In this document: piece after piece, positions 1-11,301 of the stretch | Numbering within the stretch: the stretch's first letter is position 1 | Layout of the letters: each line of letters starts with the position of its first letter | NCBI GenBank assembly: GCA_964036045.1 | Contig: OZ038382.1 | Location: 147,510,961-147,574,960 of the forward strand | Length of the DNA: 64,000 nt | Reading direction: 5' to 3' | Source of the DNA: Eutreptiella sp. 'Long Island Sound 2002' | Taxonomy: Eukaryota > Euglenozoa > Euglenophyceae > Eutreptiales > Eutreptiaceae | The notes under the pieces: model-generated | Databases searched by the model: none | What the model saw: only the letters and a program-made list of their open reading frames with translations | What the model was told of the DNA's origin: nothing | Translations under genes and position numbers: made by a program

Positions 1-46
1 GAGTTCCACTGCCCAATGCCCCCAGGCGGTGTGGCAGTACATTACA
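1..46. repeat. left fragment of minisatellite
   Basis: This is the end of a repeat unit of the GAGTTCCACTGCCCA type that resumes at 12818. The last five bases, TTACA (42-46), are repeated at 12813-12817 and form the target-site duplication of the transposon that starts at 47. Confidence 0.8.
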
Positions 47-78
47 CTTAGGAGGCCCATAGTGCCCCCTATCGTTTT
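47..78 (+). repeat. left terminal inverted repeat
   Basis: A 32-bp sequence starting CTTAGGAGGCC and ending TATCGTTTT is the exact reverse complement of 12781-12812. The flanking TSD is TTACA at 42-46. Confidence 0.9.
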
Positions 79-505
79 TTCAAAAAAAAATTCATGTCCA
101 GCACAGAGCCTAGCCTCTCTGCTGCATAGCCAAGCGTAACGGAGGGGTGGTTCCCAGCCTGGGTGTATGGGGAGGAGGAACGACACGCAATTTAGGGGTG
201 CGAAGCAGCCAAAAGGCACCATTTTGGGGCCCCACAGCATGCAAGCGCAGCGACTATTTTTTCCAATTTTGGAGGTCTGAAATACCGAAAATGGACCAGT
301 CGCACCATAAAACTATGTTTCACAGTCTGATATCACAAATGGAGCACGTAGGTGGCAACGGCATGTGCTGCGGTTCTTCTAGCACCCGTGGTATTGTAAC
401 GGCAATCATGACCTTACATGCACCGCCTGTGAAGAAGGTGTCCCCTATCACAACAGAGAACAGCACTTGTACAAAAGGAGGGTGCAAGGCAGCATTTCTG
501 AAAGG

Positions 506-1752
506 CTGGGCTCTGCAGAGCCCAGATACATGAAATTCACTAAAAACAGGGGTAATAGTACAGGGTGGTACACCAACACAACAGTGTACAGGCAAACAGG
601 TAGTAACAGGGCGTTAAATAGGGAATTCCTACTGGCTGGGCTCTGCAGAGCCCAGCTCAATACAAACATCACAAAGCACCCATGAATTACGCTATTGATA
701 AACAAGCCAGACCACCAGTGTAGTAATGGCTACAATAGGCATCGTACTATACCCCCCCCCCCCCCGCGAAAAAAATCTCAGCCCAATAAGCGATAGACCA
801 CTAGAGCACCAGTCATACACAAGGCATGGAAGCTGTACACACTAGTTGACGAGTCTAAGGCACGAACACACACAAAACAAGGCACAGAAGTTGTAAAAAC
901 CGTTATGTGCGCTGTAGGAGGTCCGCCAGAACAACAAAATTGGATGTTGTATTGACTACAGACTGATGTGTCCCCAGATGTGGTTCACAAGCACCTACTA
1001 ACACCTGGCCACACAAAGACTGTTCCCCCTTCTAAGTTCCGAGCAAATGTTGAACTATCCATAAATGGTTGACACCAACAAAAACCTGCCACAAATCGCA
1101 TCAAAAAATTAAGCATCGCACAGTAGACAGTGTCAGGCCACTGTCCAACATACGCACTGTCAACCGCTGGAGAAATGAAAAGACACAGGCCCAACAGATT
1201 CATGCAATTGAGCATACATGACAGCGAGGAATAAAACGTGGCTCAGCGATAAAAAGCAAACTTGTGCCCAAACTACTGACTTGAAATTGGACTCAGGGCA
1301 TACCTGGTAAACTCGAAATGACAGACACGTTCAGCTGAGCTCTGCAGGGCCCAGGCACGGGCAACAGAACATGTCAGGACCAAATCAGGGTTACAAAAGG
1401 CATCTGGACTTTGCAGGGCATGGACTGGTAAAAAAATAGCAAGAATTAAATGATATGGGGCTCGTACACACAAACCTGGCACCTCATATGGACCACAATT
1501 GTGAGAAAACTCGACAGTTGGCACACTGTGTCAACGAGGGACGTACCAAAAGAAATGCCAGAGCACAATGGTGTGCTGATACAACCAAATTCACACAGGG
1601 ACACAGGGACACTGTTGAGATGAAAGCAGCACTGCGTACCACCAGGAGGCATGCAAATTGGCCTGAAACAACATGCTGGGCTCTGCAGAGCCCAGCAGTA
1701 TTAAATTGTTCATATTCGGGGGCAAATCAAGCAAATCTCTGCAGAGCCCAGC
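506..1752. repeat. gene-free left arm with palindromes
   Basis: No convincing gene lies between 79 and 1973. The stretch holds the palindrome CTGGGCTCTGCAGAGCCCAG at 506-525, 636-655 and 1676-1695, a degenerate copy at 1335-1354 and a half copy ending at 1752. The copies tend to come in pairs. Confidence 0.75.
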
Positions 1753-1973
1753 TCAGTGCAAATTAAAAAAATGAGCGTCAAATTCAGCCACAAACACGTA
1801 CAGCGTCAAACAGGCACATCATTCACTGTCCCACAACCATTTGGGACTGCTCAGGACAGGCCCAGTCACATCAGGCGCTCACAAAACCAGCACAGTAACA
1901 CGGACGCGTCTGTGGTTGTATGTCCGGTATGGTCCAGCGACAGTCATGATCCAGCGGTATGTGGGGCCTCTAG

Positions 1974-3341
1974 TCACTTGCCGTTGCTCTTGCCGTTGCT
2001 CTTGGACAAGCCAACCCGGACACCACGTTGCAGGGTGGCCTGCAGGCCCTCAACTGCCCTTTTTTTCTGCGATGGGGACGCCCCAGCGGCTGCCGTTGCC
2101 AACTTATCCTCCTCTTCTTTCCTCTTGCGATTTGCTCGTTCGTCCTCTCTTGCCTTTTTCTCCTTCTCCTTCTCCTCCTTCTTACGTTGCTTCTCCCGTG
2201 CCTCCTCTTGCTTCCGCGACTCGCGCTCCGCCTTCCCATGCTCTTTCTGCCGCTGCTTTTCGGTGTTTCTCCCCTTCGGCTTGGGAGTTTGCGGATCCGG
2301 CACCTCCTCGACTTCTGACTCACTCGTGTCCGCGTCTGCTGCCTGGTCAGGGGACTCCTGCCGGAACAGCGGCTGCCCGGTGCTTGCCCAGTGCGTGACA
2401 CTCCGCCACTCAACATCCTCCTCCGTGTCCCCTTTCCGGACGCTCGTCTTCAGCAGGTTCACCACATCAGCTGCATTGTAGGGACCATCGGATAGTACAC
2501 CCCATGCGCAATTCAACGGGACAGGCAAGTGAATACAACCCAGACTGATCAGGTCGGGGCGGCGGCCATAGTACAGTGCCCACAGGCAGCGCGATGCATC
2601 ACCATCCATGTGCGTGTCGTCCGAGTCTTCGTTGGGGTCCTCCAGCAAATTCACCAACCACCACAAAATAGCCAGACCCAGCCACAGACCTTCAGTGAAC
2701 GACTTTTGTGTGAGGAAGTGCGGCACTGCAGGGCCCAGCCCATGGGTCTTCACCAGCAACAAGGTTGACTGCTCAAACAAATATGGCTCTTCTCGGCGCC
2801 CCAGGTGGTACACAGCCATGCGCAAAGCCGTTGGGTACAAATCTTCCAATTGCGACCGCAAATGTTGTTCCACGGCGACCAAATCCCCATGGTGTCCATG
2901 AAAGGCGCCATGTACCCCTTGAGACAGCACACACACGATCTGCGCACCAGGGATCCACCCTCCACGCCGCGGGACTTCAACAATGACGAGATTGTACTTC
3001 AGCATTTTGATCTCATTTGGGACTGCGGTCACCGATCCATCGTACGCCCAGATTTCTCCAAATTCTGACCCCTTGCCAACATTGACCTTTGCCACCTCGC
3101 CACCAGACACCTCAACAGCTGGGTTCAACACTGGTCTCACAAGCAGTCTGCGATGGGCTTCGACATCTTCTCGATCGCTGACCCACAGACCTGCCTTCAA
3201 CAGCGCCTGGAGCGGTGGCCAGGGCTTGCTCTCGCTGTACTCCCAGCTCCCTTGCCATGCACCAAAATTCGCCAGACAGTGACTAAACTTCTTTGAGATG
3301 CGAGCCACTTCAGTCTTTGTGCCTGTGTGTACAGGAGCCAT
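1974..3341 (-). CDS. hypothetical protein with charged coiled-coil tail
   Basis: The frame is open for 455 codons from an ATG at 3341 (protein begins MAPVHTGTK) to a TGA at 1974-1976. The frame stays open upstream of this ATG but there it only translates the palindrome-bearing repeat, so I prefer this start. Residues 1 to about 310 have mixed composition and no motif I recognise. The last 150 residues are acidic and then Lys/Glu/Arg-rich with heptad-like spacing, which suggests coiled coil and nuclear localisation. It is the most distal minus-strand gene of the transposon and could be an exon of one transcript with the gene at 4156-5439, the repeats between them being intronic. Function unknown. 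Confidence 0.6.
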   Translation of the reverse strand: MAPVHTGTKTEVARISKKFSHCLANFGAWQGSWEYSESKPWPPLQALLKAGLWVSDREDVEAHRRLLVRPVLNPAVEVSGGEVAKVNVGKGSEFGEIWAYDGSVTAVPNEIKMLKYNLVIVEVPRRGGWIPGAQIVCVLSQGVHGAFHGHHGDLVAVEQHLRSQLEDLYPTALRMAVYHLGRREEPYLFEQSTLLLVKTHGLGPAVPHFLTQKSFTEGLWLGLAILWWLVNLLEDPNEDSDDTHMDGDASRCLWALYYGRRPDLISLGCIHLPVPLNCAWGVLSDGPYNAADVVNLLKTSVRKGDTEEDVEWRSVTHWASTGQPLFRQESPDQAADADTSESEVEEVPDPQTPKPKGRNTEKQRQKEHGKAERESRKQEEAREKQRKKEEKEKEKKAREDERANRKRKEEEDKLATAAAGASPSQKKRAVEGLQATLQRGVRVGLSKSNGKSNGK

Positions 3342-3416
3342 AGAGGAGGGCAGGAGGGCAGCGATCCACCAAGTCACAGCGATCCGGCAAAGCGTAAATT
3401 TGCATTTTGTTGGATC

Positions 3417-4197
3417 CTGGGCTCTGCAGAGCCCAGTACTGTCAAATTGGTAACATGAAGGCTGAAATTGGTCACTGTGGTTCATCTGGGCTCTGCAGAG
3501 CCCAGCATGACTAAATTGGCAATTTAAGGGGTGGCCCGGGGGGGGGGGGGGTTCGTGGGACATCAATAGGCCAGGCCGCAGTGGTCAACAGGTCCAGCGT
3601 CAAGGAAGCTTCAACAAGTCCAGCGTCTCTGTACATGCAGTCGATTCGCATCCCAGGGGATCCTGGGCTCTGCAGAGCCCAGAACTCTCTAAATGGTAAT
3701 ATGGCGTCTGAAATTCGGTCAACTCCCTCCAACTGGGCTCTGCAGAGCCTAGCATGACGAAGATGGTGAATTAGGGGGTGTCCCGGGGGGGGGGGGGGGG
3801 CTTGGGCATCATTAGGCAACAGTGCACCGGTAATCGGGAGTGAAGTTGCGGAAGTTCGGACAATCCAACAGATCCAGCGTCTCTGTACATGCAGTCAATT
3901 GGCATCCCAGGGGATCCTGGGCTCTGCAGAGCCCAGAACTCTCTAAATGGTAATATGGCGTCTGAAATTGGTCAACTCCCTCCATCTGGGCTCTGCAGAG
4001 CCTAGCATGACCAAAATGATGAATTAGGGGTTCTCCCGGGGGGGGGGGGGGGGCTTGGACATCATTAGGCAAGAGTGCACCGGTCATCATGAGTGAAGTT
4101 GCGGAAGTTCGAACAATCCAACAGATCCAGCGTCTCTTTGCAAGCTTGCATGCAGTCAATTGGCAACCCAGGGGATCCTGGGCTCTGGAGAGCCCAG
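3417..4197. repeat. about 250-bp units in tandem, each with two palindromes
   Basis: Palindromes at 3417, 3486, 3663, 3733, 3917, 3986 and 4178 mark three tandem units of about 246-261 bp. Each unit contains a palindrome pair about 70 bp apart, then a C/G homopolymer with a CCCGGGGGG core, then a conserved AGTGCACCGGT stretch. The array fills the gap between two minus-strand genes. Confidence 0.85.
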
Positions 4198-5439
4198 CAG
4201 ACCCAAAGTGTCACACTGAAATCGGTCATTACACTTCATCGAGGCTCCCTGTCGCAGCGGCCCAATCACAACAAAAGGCAGGGGCTTACAAAGCAACAGC
4301 ATACGTCGTGAAGGGTGGATGCGCTCAACTGGCATGTCGGGATGACCAAAGTGATACCACCACAATTCCCTAGCGCGGACCTCCTTTGCCAGCTTCTGGA
4401 AGCCCGGTACCGTACTCATCGGCGAGGCCATGTAGTTGCATACGCGCCACAAATTGTCGGGTTGCATTCCAGCAAAGCATCGCATTGTGTAAAGGGCAAT
4501 CACCTGCTTGCGTTCCACCATCTTGCCGAGTGCGTTCGTGAAGGTGGCACCACAGGTCAGGGCCATATGGGCAGCCGGCCTCATTTGCTTGACGATTGTC
4601 TCCGTGTTGCCGGATTTTGCAGTCAGCCCCGCCTCCACGATTGCCTCACACATCAAGGTGACAGCTGTCTTCTTGCATTGTGTGTCCTCAGCCGCCAGTT
4701 GTAGGAAATTGTTCAACAGTTGGGGTACACTGCTCTCACGCCCACTGTGCTGCGCCCTATTGTGTTGTCCGGCCAACTTTCGCCTGATCTCGACGGATGT
4801 ATCAAACTTGATGATGCGCACGTCAAAATTAGTCATCCAGTCCTCGACCTCGCCCATCCTTGCTGTCACATCCTTGCAAATTTCATCACACGCCGCAACG
4901 CCGTGTTGGCCTCCAATCACCCACAGGGCTCCCACTGAATACAACAGCATGGCAGGTCACACAGGGCAGGCCACGTAGCCAATTACGTTGATCGAGTTGC
5001 GTCGCAACAATCCCATACCTTTGTCGTCCCAAACCAGAAGCTGCAGTCGGCCATCGGGGGGGTTTGCCAGTAGGTCCTCCTTCACCTCCGCCACGTGGTC
5101 CCAATCAATGATCCTGGATTGGCCATACTCCATGCACCTGTCAATCTTCAGTTCCTTGCACGGCACCTTCGCTCTCCGCACCTCCACGTAGTTTTGAATG
5201 GCCAGTACGGTTGAGGAGTCCTTGATACTGCCCATCTTCCTTGCGACACGACCCTTGTTCACCACTTGCGAGGGAGATTGACTGGCCTGGCTGGCCCCAG
5301 CAACAGTGCTGCCCTGTACAGCATCCTCTATGGAGGGCTTTGACTGCAGTGCGTCCACTTTCTCGGCTTTCAGTGTGTCCATCGCTGGTGTCTCAGCGGT
5401 GTTGCCATCCATGGCAACTTCGTTTGGTATGTCACACAT
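4156..5439 (-). pseudogene. hypothetical protein interrupted by one in-frame TGA
   Basis: One reading frame runs from an ATG at 5439 (MCDIPNEVAMDG) to a TGA at 4156-4158. It is interrupted only by a TGA at 4957-4959, and the frame and composition continue unchanged across it. The N-terminal 60 residues are Ser/Gln/Ala-rich and low in complexity. The segment around 'RIIDWDHVAEVKEDLL' and 'RLQLLVWDD' loosely recalls ParB-like domains, but I cannot assert this. The C-terminal end runs into the palindrome repeat at 4178, so the true 3' end may be lost or spliced. This is either a decayed gene, a spliced gene with an unseen intron at 4957, or a readthrough product. Confidence 0.5.
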
Positions 5440-5939
5440 GGTCCAAAAACACACGGACTTTACAGGACAAATCAAGTCACCAAAAACGGCACAACAATCA
5501 CACAGTTCAAAGCATCAATGGTGGCAAATGGCAGATTTGGACAGCAAATTAGTCGGATCAAAGCATTCAAATTGGCACCCACATGGGTTGAAATAGCCAA
5601 AACTATCTTCAAAACAGCAAATCACTGCAGAGGCATCTCAAGTACAATGTCCAGGGCACATTGATGGTCACAGCATCAAACAGGCCCACTAAAACGTCCC
5701 TCGTTGACACAGGTATGAACCAGCTGGAAATTGGGCCTGTGCAAATGGCCTACAACACCACAGCCAAACCTGCTTGTGGCATTTTAACTCCAATAATCGT
5801 AACAGTGAGTACAGCAGTGCCAGGCACACCTCTTCGAGGGTCACACAGGCTGACGCAGCGGGTGCACACTACAATACGAAAGAATGGAAATGTGTGCACA
5901 GATCAAAGCACGAAGATGGCATGGTCCAGGACTGGCCCA

Positions 5940-6445
5940 GCCCTAAGAAAGGAACAGCAAATGACCAGATGGGAGTACATATCGGGCAGTGGTGACAGGC
6001 TGGGCTCTGCAGAGCCCAGAGTAACAACAACCAGTGATACGACCCCTTAAAACTCAGTGTCAAGCAAAGTTGGGCTCTGCAGAGCCCAGAGACTTGGGGT
6101 ACAGTGATAGCAGGGGTGTAAACATCAAATTTGCCTGTTTGGGGGGGGGTTGCATTGTCACCCCCCTCGATGATCAGTCTGAGTCTATGAAAGCAACAAG
6201 AAACCAACTGAAAATGACCAGATACGGGTACATATCAGACAGTGGGGACCGGCTGGGCTCTGCAGAGCCTAGAGTGTCAAAAACCAGTATTACAACCCCT
6301 GAAAACTCAGTGGCGGAGAAAGCTGGGCTGTGCAGAGCCCAGACTCTGGGGTACAGCAATAAGGGGCCTGTACACAGCAGATTGGCCTGTCTTGGGGGGG
6401 GGGGGGGTCTGCATTGCCACCCCCCCCCCGTGATTAGTCCGAGTC
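5940..6445. repeat. two tandem about 253-bp units with palindrome pairs
   Basis: Palindromes at 6000, 6070, 6253 and 6323 lie in two diverged tandem copies. The duplication includes the 3' end of the neighbouring gene: both copies end a coding-like stretch reading IDSD followed by TGA (first copy, near 6170) or TAA (second copy, 6434). The rest of 5440-6433 contains no gene I can support. Confidence 0.75.
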
Positions 6446-8569
6446 TATCAGGGCAAATTCACGCAACTCCTCACTGAGCACAACAGGTACAGGGCCATCA
6501 GACAGGGCATCAACATCTACAACATCCCTCGCCCGGATCACAGGTACGCCATCCTCAGGGGGGGCACGCACATGATCAATGAACATTGCATTTGGCACTG
6601 GGGGAACAATGTGCTCCATTGCAATTGGTATGAACCCAACTGTTTCTACAGCTGCCCGGGCCTCGCGGCGGTTCACAGGTGGCCTAAGTGGGATATGTTG
6701 ACGTATGTAAGCCATGGCATCATCGCGGAGCCCTTGTCCACCTACTAGGGTGCGCAGAAAGCGCTTTAGAATAGATTTCATGAACACAACTGTTAGGGTA
6801 CCCCCGGTTCCCTTTTCGGGGAACATGTACGTTGTGTCTCTTTCTGCCTCAACCACACTAACTGGACCCGAGGACCATCGCACAGTTGGATGCTCCTCCC
6901 CTCCTGCACCACGCATGAGTGCCCATACCCTGTCGCGCACCTCAACACACACACTTTCGGAGAGGGACTCCGTTGCACGTGCCTCCTGACGGGGGGGCAT
7001 GGTGCGGAATAGGTCACCAGCCTCATCCGCCGTGTGCTTGTCGGGGTGTTGCTTGCACCGTGCCCGCAATTTTGCAAGCAGGGCCTCACAACATTCCTCC
7101 ACATGGGCAGCACCAGGCATGTCGTCGTGCCATTGTGTATTGTACAGAAGTGCACAGCATATGGTACAGACATAGTCCATTTTTGCTGCAGCTGGACCGG
7201 CTAGGTCAACAAGCAGACCCACGCAGCGCTGAAGTACACACGTGGCCACTATACCAGTCCCGTCGGCGCGCCCAGCCCAAGTGCAATTGCGCACTAAGTG
7301 TCCTACTACAAAGATGGCTGGGAGGTAATAATTCAGGAGGGATTCAAGGCCCCGAAGGATGCGCAACCCATCCTGTGTGTTTAGGGCTACTTGGTTGGCG
7401 CGTCCCTCAAACAGGGTAATTTTCTGCCGAAGTTGTGCCCGTATGTCCGGGGCTGAGAGAAGGAGGGCAGCGATGGTTTTCTCTGTTACAATGAGTTTGG
7501 GATGGTTATATATGCGCGCACCGGCCTCAAACACGGGAGCGGTGATGTACGAAAACAGAGGAAAGAATTTACGCCAAATGATATTGCAAACATGTTTGTA
7601 GGGGTGCCAGACGCCGTAAATCAACGAGATACCCCGCAACCAATCCGGAAAATTCCAGTCAATGGTTGCTCTAGAGTACAAAAATTTGAGCACCCGGTAG
7701 TGGATGTTGCAATCAACAAGCAATGCCATAGGTTTTTGACAATGCCGTTGGGTAGTGCGTAGCATATCGAGGAGATCCAAGAGCTCTTGGTTCTGACCTG
7801 TACGGGACTCATATATGCCGAATGGCTTCCAAAAGAGTTGCTATCTACCAGCCTCCCGGGCAACATCGAGGGGGGCACGGATGGTTCTCCGAGAAATGGG
7901 TGTATTGCACATATCAGTGCACACCTTCAACATTTCTCTGTGCTGTTGAACAACTGCCATGGCCACTGTGTCCACCCGGTCCACTAGGTCACGCAGACTC
8001 GGGTGGCCAAGAAAATGAGGAAGGGGGGTTGTGTGCAACACCGCTATGGCAGTCACATCTAGACAGACATTGGGTTTCACCGGATTGGCCCGAAACTGGG
8101 CATGCCACCAGTTGTCCACCCACACCACAATATCACGGCGAACAATGCTACGCCACAGTTTCCGGAACTGTAATGCCCCCTGGTCTGCAATAGACAACCG
8201 GGATGGCTTGGTGATACCAGCGTGCACCAGCTTGCGGCTGTCTGCCCGCATTACAGCAATGGTGCTCTCACCACTGGGGACGGCCGCTTGTGGCAAGGCC
8301 ATGCGACGCATCCCAAGCCATACATAATAGGCCTCCTTGGAAAAATTAGTTAGCCAACGCGGCCATTGTTTTCGTGCCAACACCTTGCGAATGCGGTCGA
8401 TCGTAATGCGGGTCCGCTTGTTGACACGTAGACCCGCACAGAATCTTATGAATTCCTTTGCCACACCATGGCGCACAGCCGACAATATCATTTGGCGACC
8501 AGTGCGCCATTCTGTCTTACAAAGAGACCGCATGTAGCTGACATGCAACGACATGGAAACCGGTGCCAT
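6434..8569 (-). pseudogene. probable transposase of the large TIR element, one in-frame TAG
   Basis: From an ATG at 8569 (MAPVSMSLHVSY) one frame runs about 710 codons to a TAA at 6434-6436, broken only by a TAG at 7841-7843. Flanking protein sequence continues naturally across the TAG (AREAGR, then QLFWKPFGIYESRT). The features suggest a DDE-type transposase: VVWVDNWWH at about residue 152, LLVDCNIHYRV at about residue 286, then WHPYKHVCNIIWRKFFP. The first two give candidate catalytic aspartates. The third acidic residue is not clear to me. This is the largest gene of the element and the best candidate for its mobility enzyme. I infer the role from context and these motifs, not from a recognised family. 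It could also be a large-transposon ATPase or an accessory protein. Confidence 0.5.
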
Positions 8570-8644
8570 AGTTATAAGACAGTCTGGGTGGCACAACAGG
8601 AAAAGGTAGTGACCACAACAGGTAACTAGAGGCGTAGACTAGCA

Positions 8645-8896
8645 CACAAAAGGGGGCCAAATGGGAAGTGGTGAAGGTCTGGGCTCTGCAGAGCCCAGCC
8701 AACAGAGAAACCCCAATAAGCACCCCTCAAGTACCAAGGTTATGAGTGCTGGGCTCTGCAGAGCCCAGCGTCCCGTAATCAGTAATGGCGGGCCGTGTAA
8801 TAGACAGAGGAAAAAGAGGGAGGGACGTGCCACAAGCAAAGAATTGAGAAGGGGTAAAAGTAGCATTTGGCGCAAGCTGGGGTCTGCAGAGCCCAG
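8645..8896. repeat. palindrome trio, dispersed copy of 12202-12327
   Basis: Palindromes lie at 8679, 8749 and 8877 (the last with one mismatch). The 120 bp from 8645 are closely similar in the same orientation to 12202-12327, which begin with the same CACAAAAGGGGGC stretch. The gap 8570-9255 shows no gene. Confidence 0.8.
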
Positions 8897-9573
8897 GGTC
8901 CCAAGAAATGATAGTTGGGGGTGCATACCACTCATTTGGGGAGTAGACCAACCACTTAATGCATCACAGAGTTTTCCGGTATTTGGCTGGGGGCATATCC
9001 GGTAGTAATGACCACCGTGACCGATACCGACCATCCTTCTTTACCGGGATAGTAGATGGTTGTGGGCGGGCAGATGGAGCCACATCCGGCGACAATCCTA
9101 CATGCGCATGTGGCAAAAATGAGTACCTGGGGGTATGTCGGTTGTCCGCATAAGCGGCAGTGGGCAACAGAGAAGTGCGCGGGGGGGGATGCAGGAGGGA
9201 ACTCCTTGGGGGTAGTGCATTATCAGACAGGGGCAGCGGGGCGCTAACTGACCGCCTACCACTGGAGGTGACGGAACTGTGACTCAGGGCGGGGGGGGGG
9301 GGTGCCTCGATGTGGTACAGTCACTGGTGGCAACAGGCTGTATTTTGACTGCCCACCGGTGCGGTCTGCTTCCACAGGTAATGGAAGGGACCTTACGTGC
9401 TGGCGATCGGAGGGGTGCCGATCAATCTGTGTAAGTGTGGGTTGGTCGGCATCCGGGGGAGGAAGTGGCCGAGGAGGTGGGATACGGGGATGGGGAGACA
9501 ACTCAACAGGGGGACGTGATTCTGGATCAGGGGGGGGGAAAAATTGCGGTCTGGGGGGGTCGAATCCAATTGC

Positions 9574-9649
9574 GAAAAATTGCGGAAAAATTGCGGAAAA
9601 ATTGCGAAAAAATGCGGAAAATTGCGGAAAAATTGCGGAAAAATTGCGA
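9574..9649. repeat. subterminal AAATTGCGG array, left side of hAT
   Basis: About eight copies of a 9-11 bp motif (AAAAATTGCGG variants) in tandem. The same motif is arrayed at the other end of the hAT element. Such subterminal arrays are typical transposase-binding sites of hAT elements. Confidence 0.65.
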
Positions 9650-9752
9650 TGTCGTAAGCGGCCCTCCTGAACCCTCAAGGTGCAACAACTCTGGACAGGT
9701 GGCTCAGAATTCTCAGAATTTCACTGAAACAAATAGTCTATGGGCAGTACAA

Positions 9753-10800
9753 TTACAGGAGGCGCCCCTCAATATCACCGTGGAATTGCAGCATGAACCG
9801 AAGGCGGCGGATGTTGTCATCCAATTTGTGCTGCCGCTTTGAAACTGTCCCACACTGTGAGAAAAAGCGTTCCACATCACCACCAGAAGTGGGCTGCGTA
9901 ATCAAGAACAGCACCCTCTCTTGGAACGGTGAAGGGGCACGAGATTGCCACCATTCCTGCAAAGCAGTTGGCCCATTTATATCAACAACATTGCAACGGA
10001 TGTATAGGCTCCAGTGCTCTGCAATCTCTGGCACATCGGACAGGCCCAGCTCAACTCCACCTTTTGGACCCCGGCCCTCCAAAAATTGGACATCGAAAGC
10101 ATATCTCTGTGTGCGCACATGCCCAATTACTCCTAACATCGCTGTACCGCGTTCATCAGACCACTCGTCCAAAATGAGGTCCAGCGGGTCTTTCTTAACG
10201 ATGTCCCGGAGTGTGTGAATTTGACCGTCATACAGCCGCAGAGCGTTGTTTTTGGGAAATGTACTGGAGAGAACGGGGATTGAGCCATGGTGGCTGTTGT
10301 ACTTCTCCTGGTACGCACGCCACAGGGGATGGTCAACTTTTTCTTGTGCGATCCCCGTACCGAGGAGCATCAGCACCAAGTCGTCTTGCGCGGCATATCG
10401 TAGTTCATTGGTCCTAGCAACATGCTGCAGTGTTGGTTGTGCCAAGGTGCTGACACGCTGTTGTACCTCTGGGGTTGGGGTCCCTTCAGCTCGTTCTGCA
10501 CGTTTTTGCTCCCGAAGCTTCCACGTTTTGCGTGCTTGCTGGTGCCCCTGGTGATTGCACGAATGTTTTTTGTTGATGAGAAACAGGTTTACCACAGCAG
10601 GTGCAGAACAAGTACTCCTCATTGTTGTCAGAAATGCGGACCTCAAAGGGCTCATCAGGGAACTGTTCCTTCCTTTGCCACGGAGACATGCTGCAGTATT
10701 TTGCCCCTGCACCCCCACGACCAGCCCCGCGTTTTCTCTTCAAAGAACCACACTCAGCAACCTCCTCAGACGGGGGCGGTGTCTCAGATGCAGATGCCAT
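9753..10800 (-). pseudogene. hAT-family transposase with BED-like zinc finger, one frameshift
   Basis: The frame starts at an ATG at 10800 (MASASETPPPSEEV). A basic segment is followed by FCTCCGKP, the first Cys pair of a BED-type finger. The frame then shifts by one base in a run of six T (10566-10571, A6 on the coding strand) into HSCNHQGH, which supplies the His pair. Downstream, LDEWSDERG and LGVIGHV resemble the hAT catalytic core, and GGDVERFFSQCGTVSKRQ followed by LRFMLQFH is the hAT C-terminal dimerisation domain. The stop is TAA at 9753-9755. About 350 residues is short for a hAT transposase, so internal parts are missing. The frameshift at a homopolymer could be a mutation or a sequencing error. 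Confidence 0.75.
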
Positions 10801-11026
10801 GTTGCTGGTGTAAAAAAAAAAGAGGAACAGACACAATCTGAGCAGGGGGGAGGGGTTTAAGGGGTACATGTGCCTGTGACTGACTGAAAGGGTCCCCCCT
10901 GATGGGGGGACCCGTAGCAAACTGTCCTGCGGGCGGCATGCACATGCAAACATGCAAACATGCAGGCATGAAAAAGACCAAAAAAGCGAAGGTAAAAAGA
11001 CCAAAAAAGCGAAGGTAACTATATTG

Positions 11027-11094
11027 TGTCCAACCGGGTTTGAACCCAGGACCCCAGAATTACAGTGCAGCGCTACTACCAACTGAGCTATGCC
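11027..11094 (-). ncRNA. tRNA-like sequence / SINE promoter region
   Basis: On the minus strand TAGCTCAGTTGGTAG is a good Pol III A box, and GGTTCAAACCC (11036-11046) is a B box with a T stem-loop. The anticodon stem pairs poorly and the acceptor ends do not pair, so this is a tRNA-derived SINE or pseudogene rather than a functional tRNA. It lies inside the hAT element and is followed by a T-rich tail with a repeated CTTCGCTTTTTTGGTC motif. Confidence 0.6.
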
Positions 11095-11200
11095 AGGTTC
11101 TGGGGACTTTGCCACATTTGAGAGTGTATGGAATAGTAAAAAACAAAAATTCTCATTGTTCTGCACCAGCGTGGGGAGGCAGTAAGAAAATCGGGAAGTG

Positions 11201-11301
11201 TGAAAAATTGCGGAAAAATTGCGGAAAATTGCGGAAAATTGCGAAAAATTGCGGAAAATTGCGAAAAATTGCGAAATTGCGGAAAATTGCGAAAAATTGC
11301 G
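11201..11301. repeat. subterminal AAATTGCGG array, right side of hAT
   Basis: About ten tandem copies of GGAAAATTGCG/GAAAAATTGC, the same motif and orientation as the array at the left end of the hAT element. Confidence 0.65.

Noticed and set aside
11027-11094. Functional tRNA gene
   Set aside because: The acceptor arms do not pair and the anticodon stem has mismatches; a SINE head is more likely.
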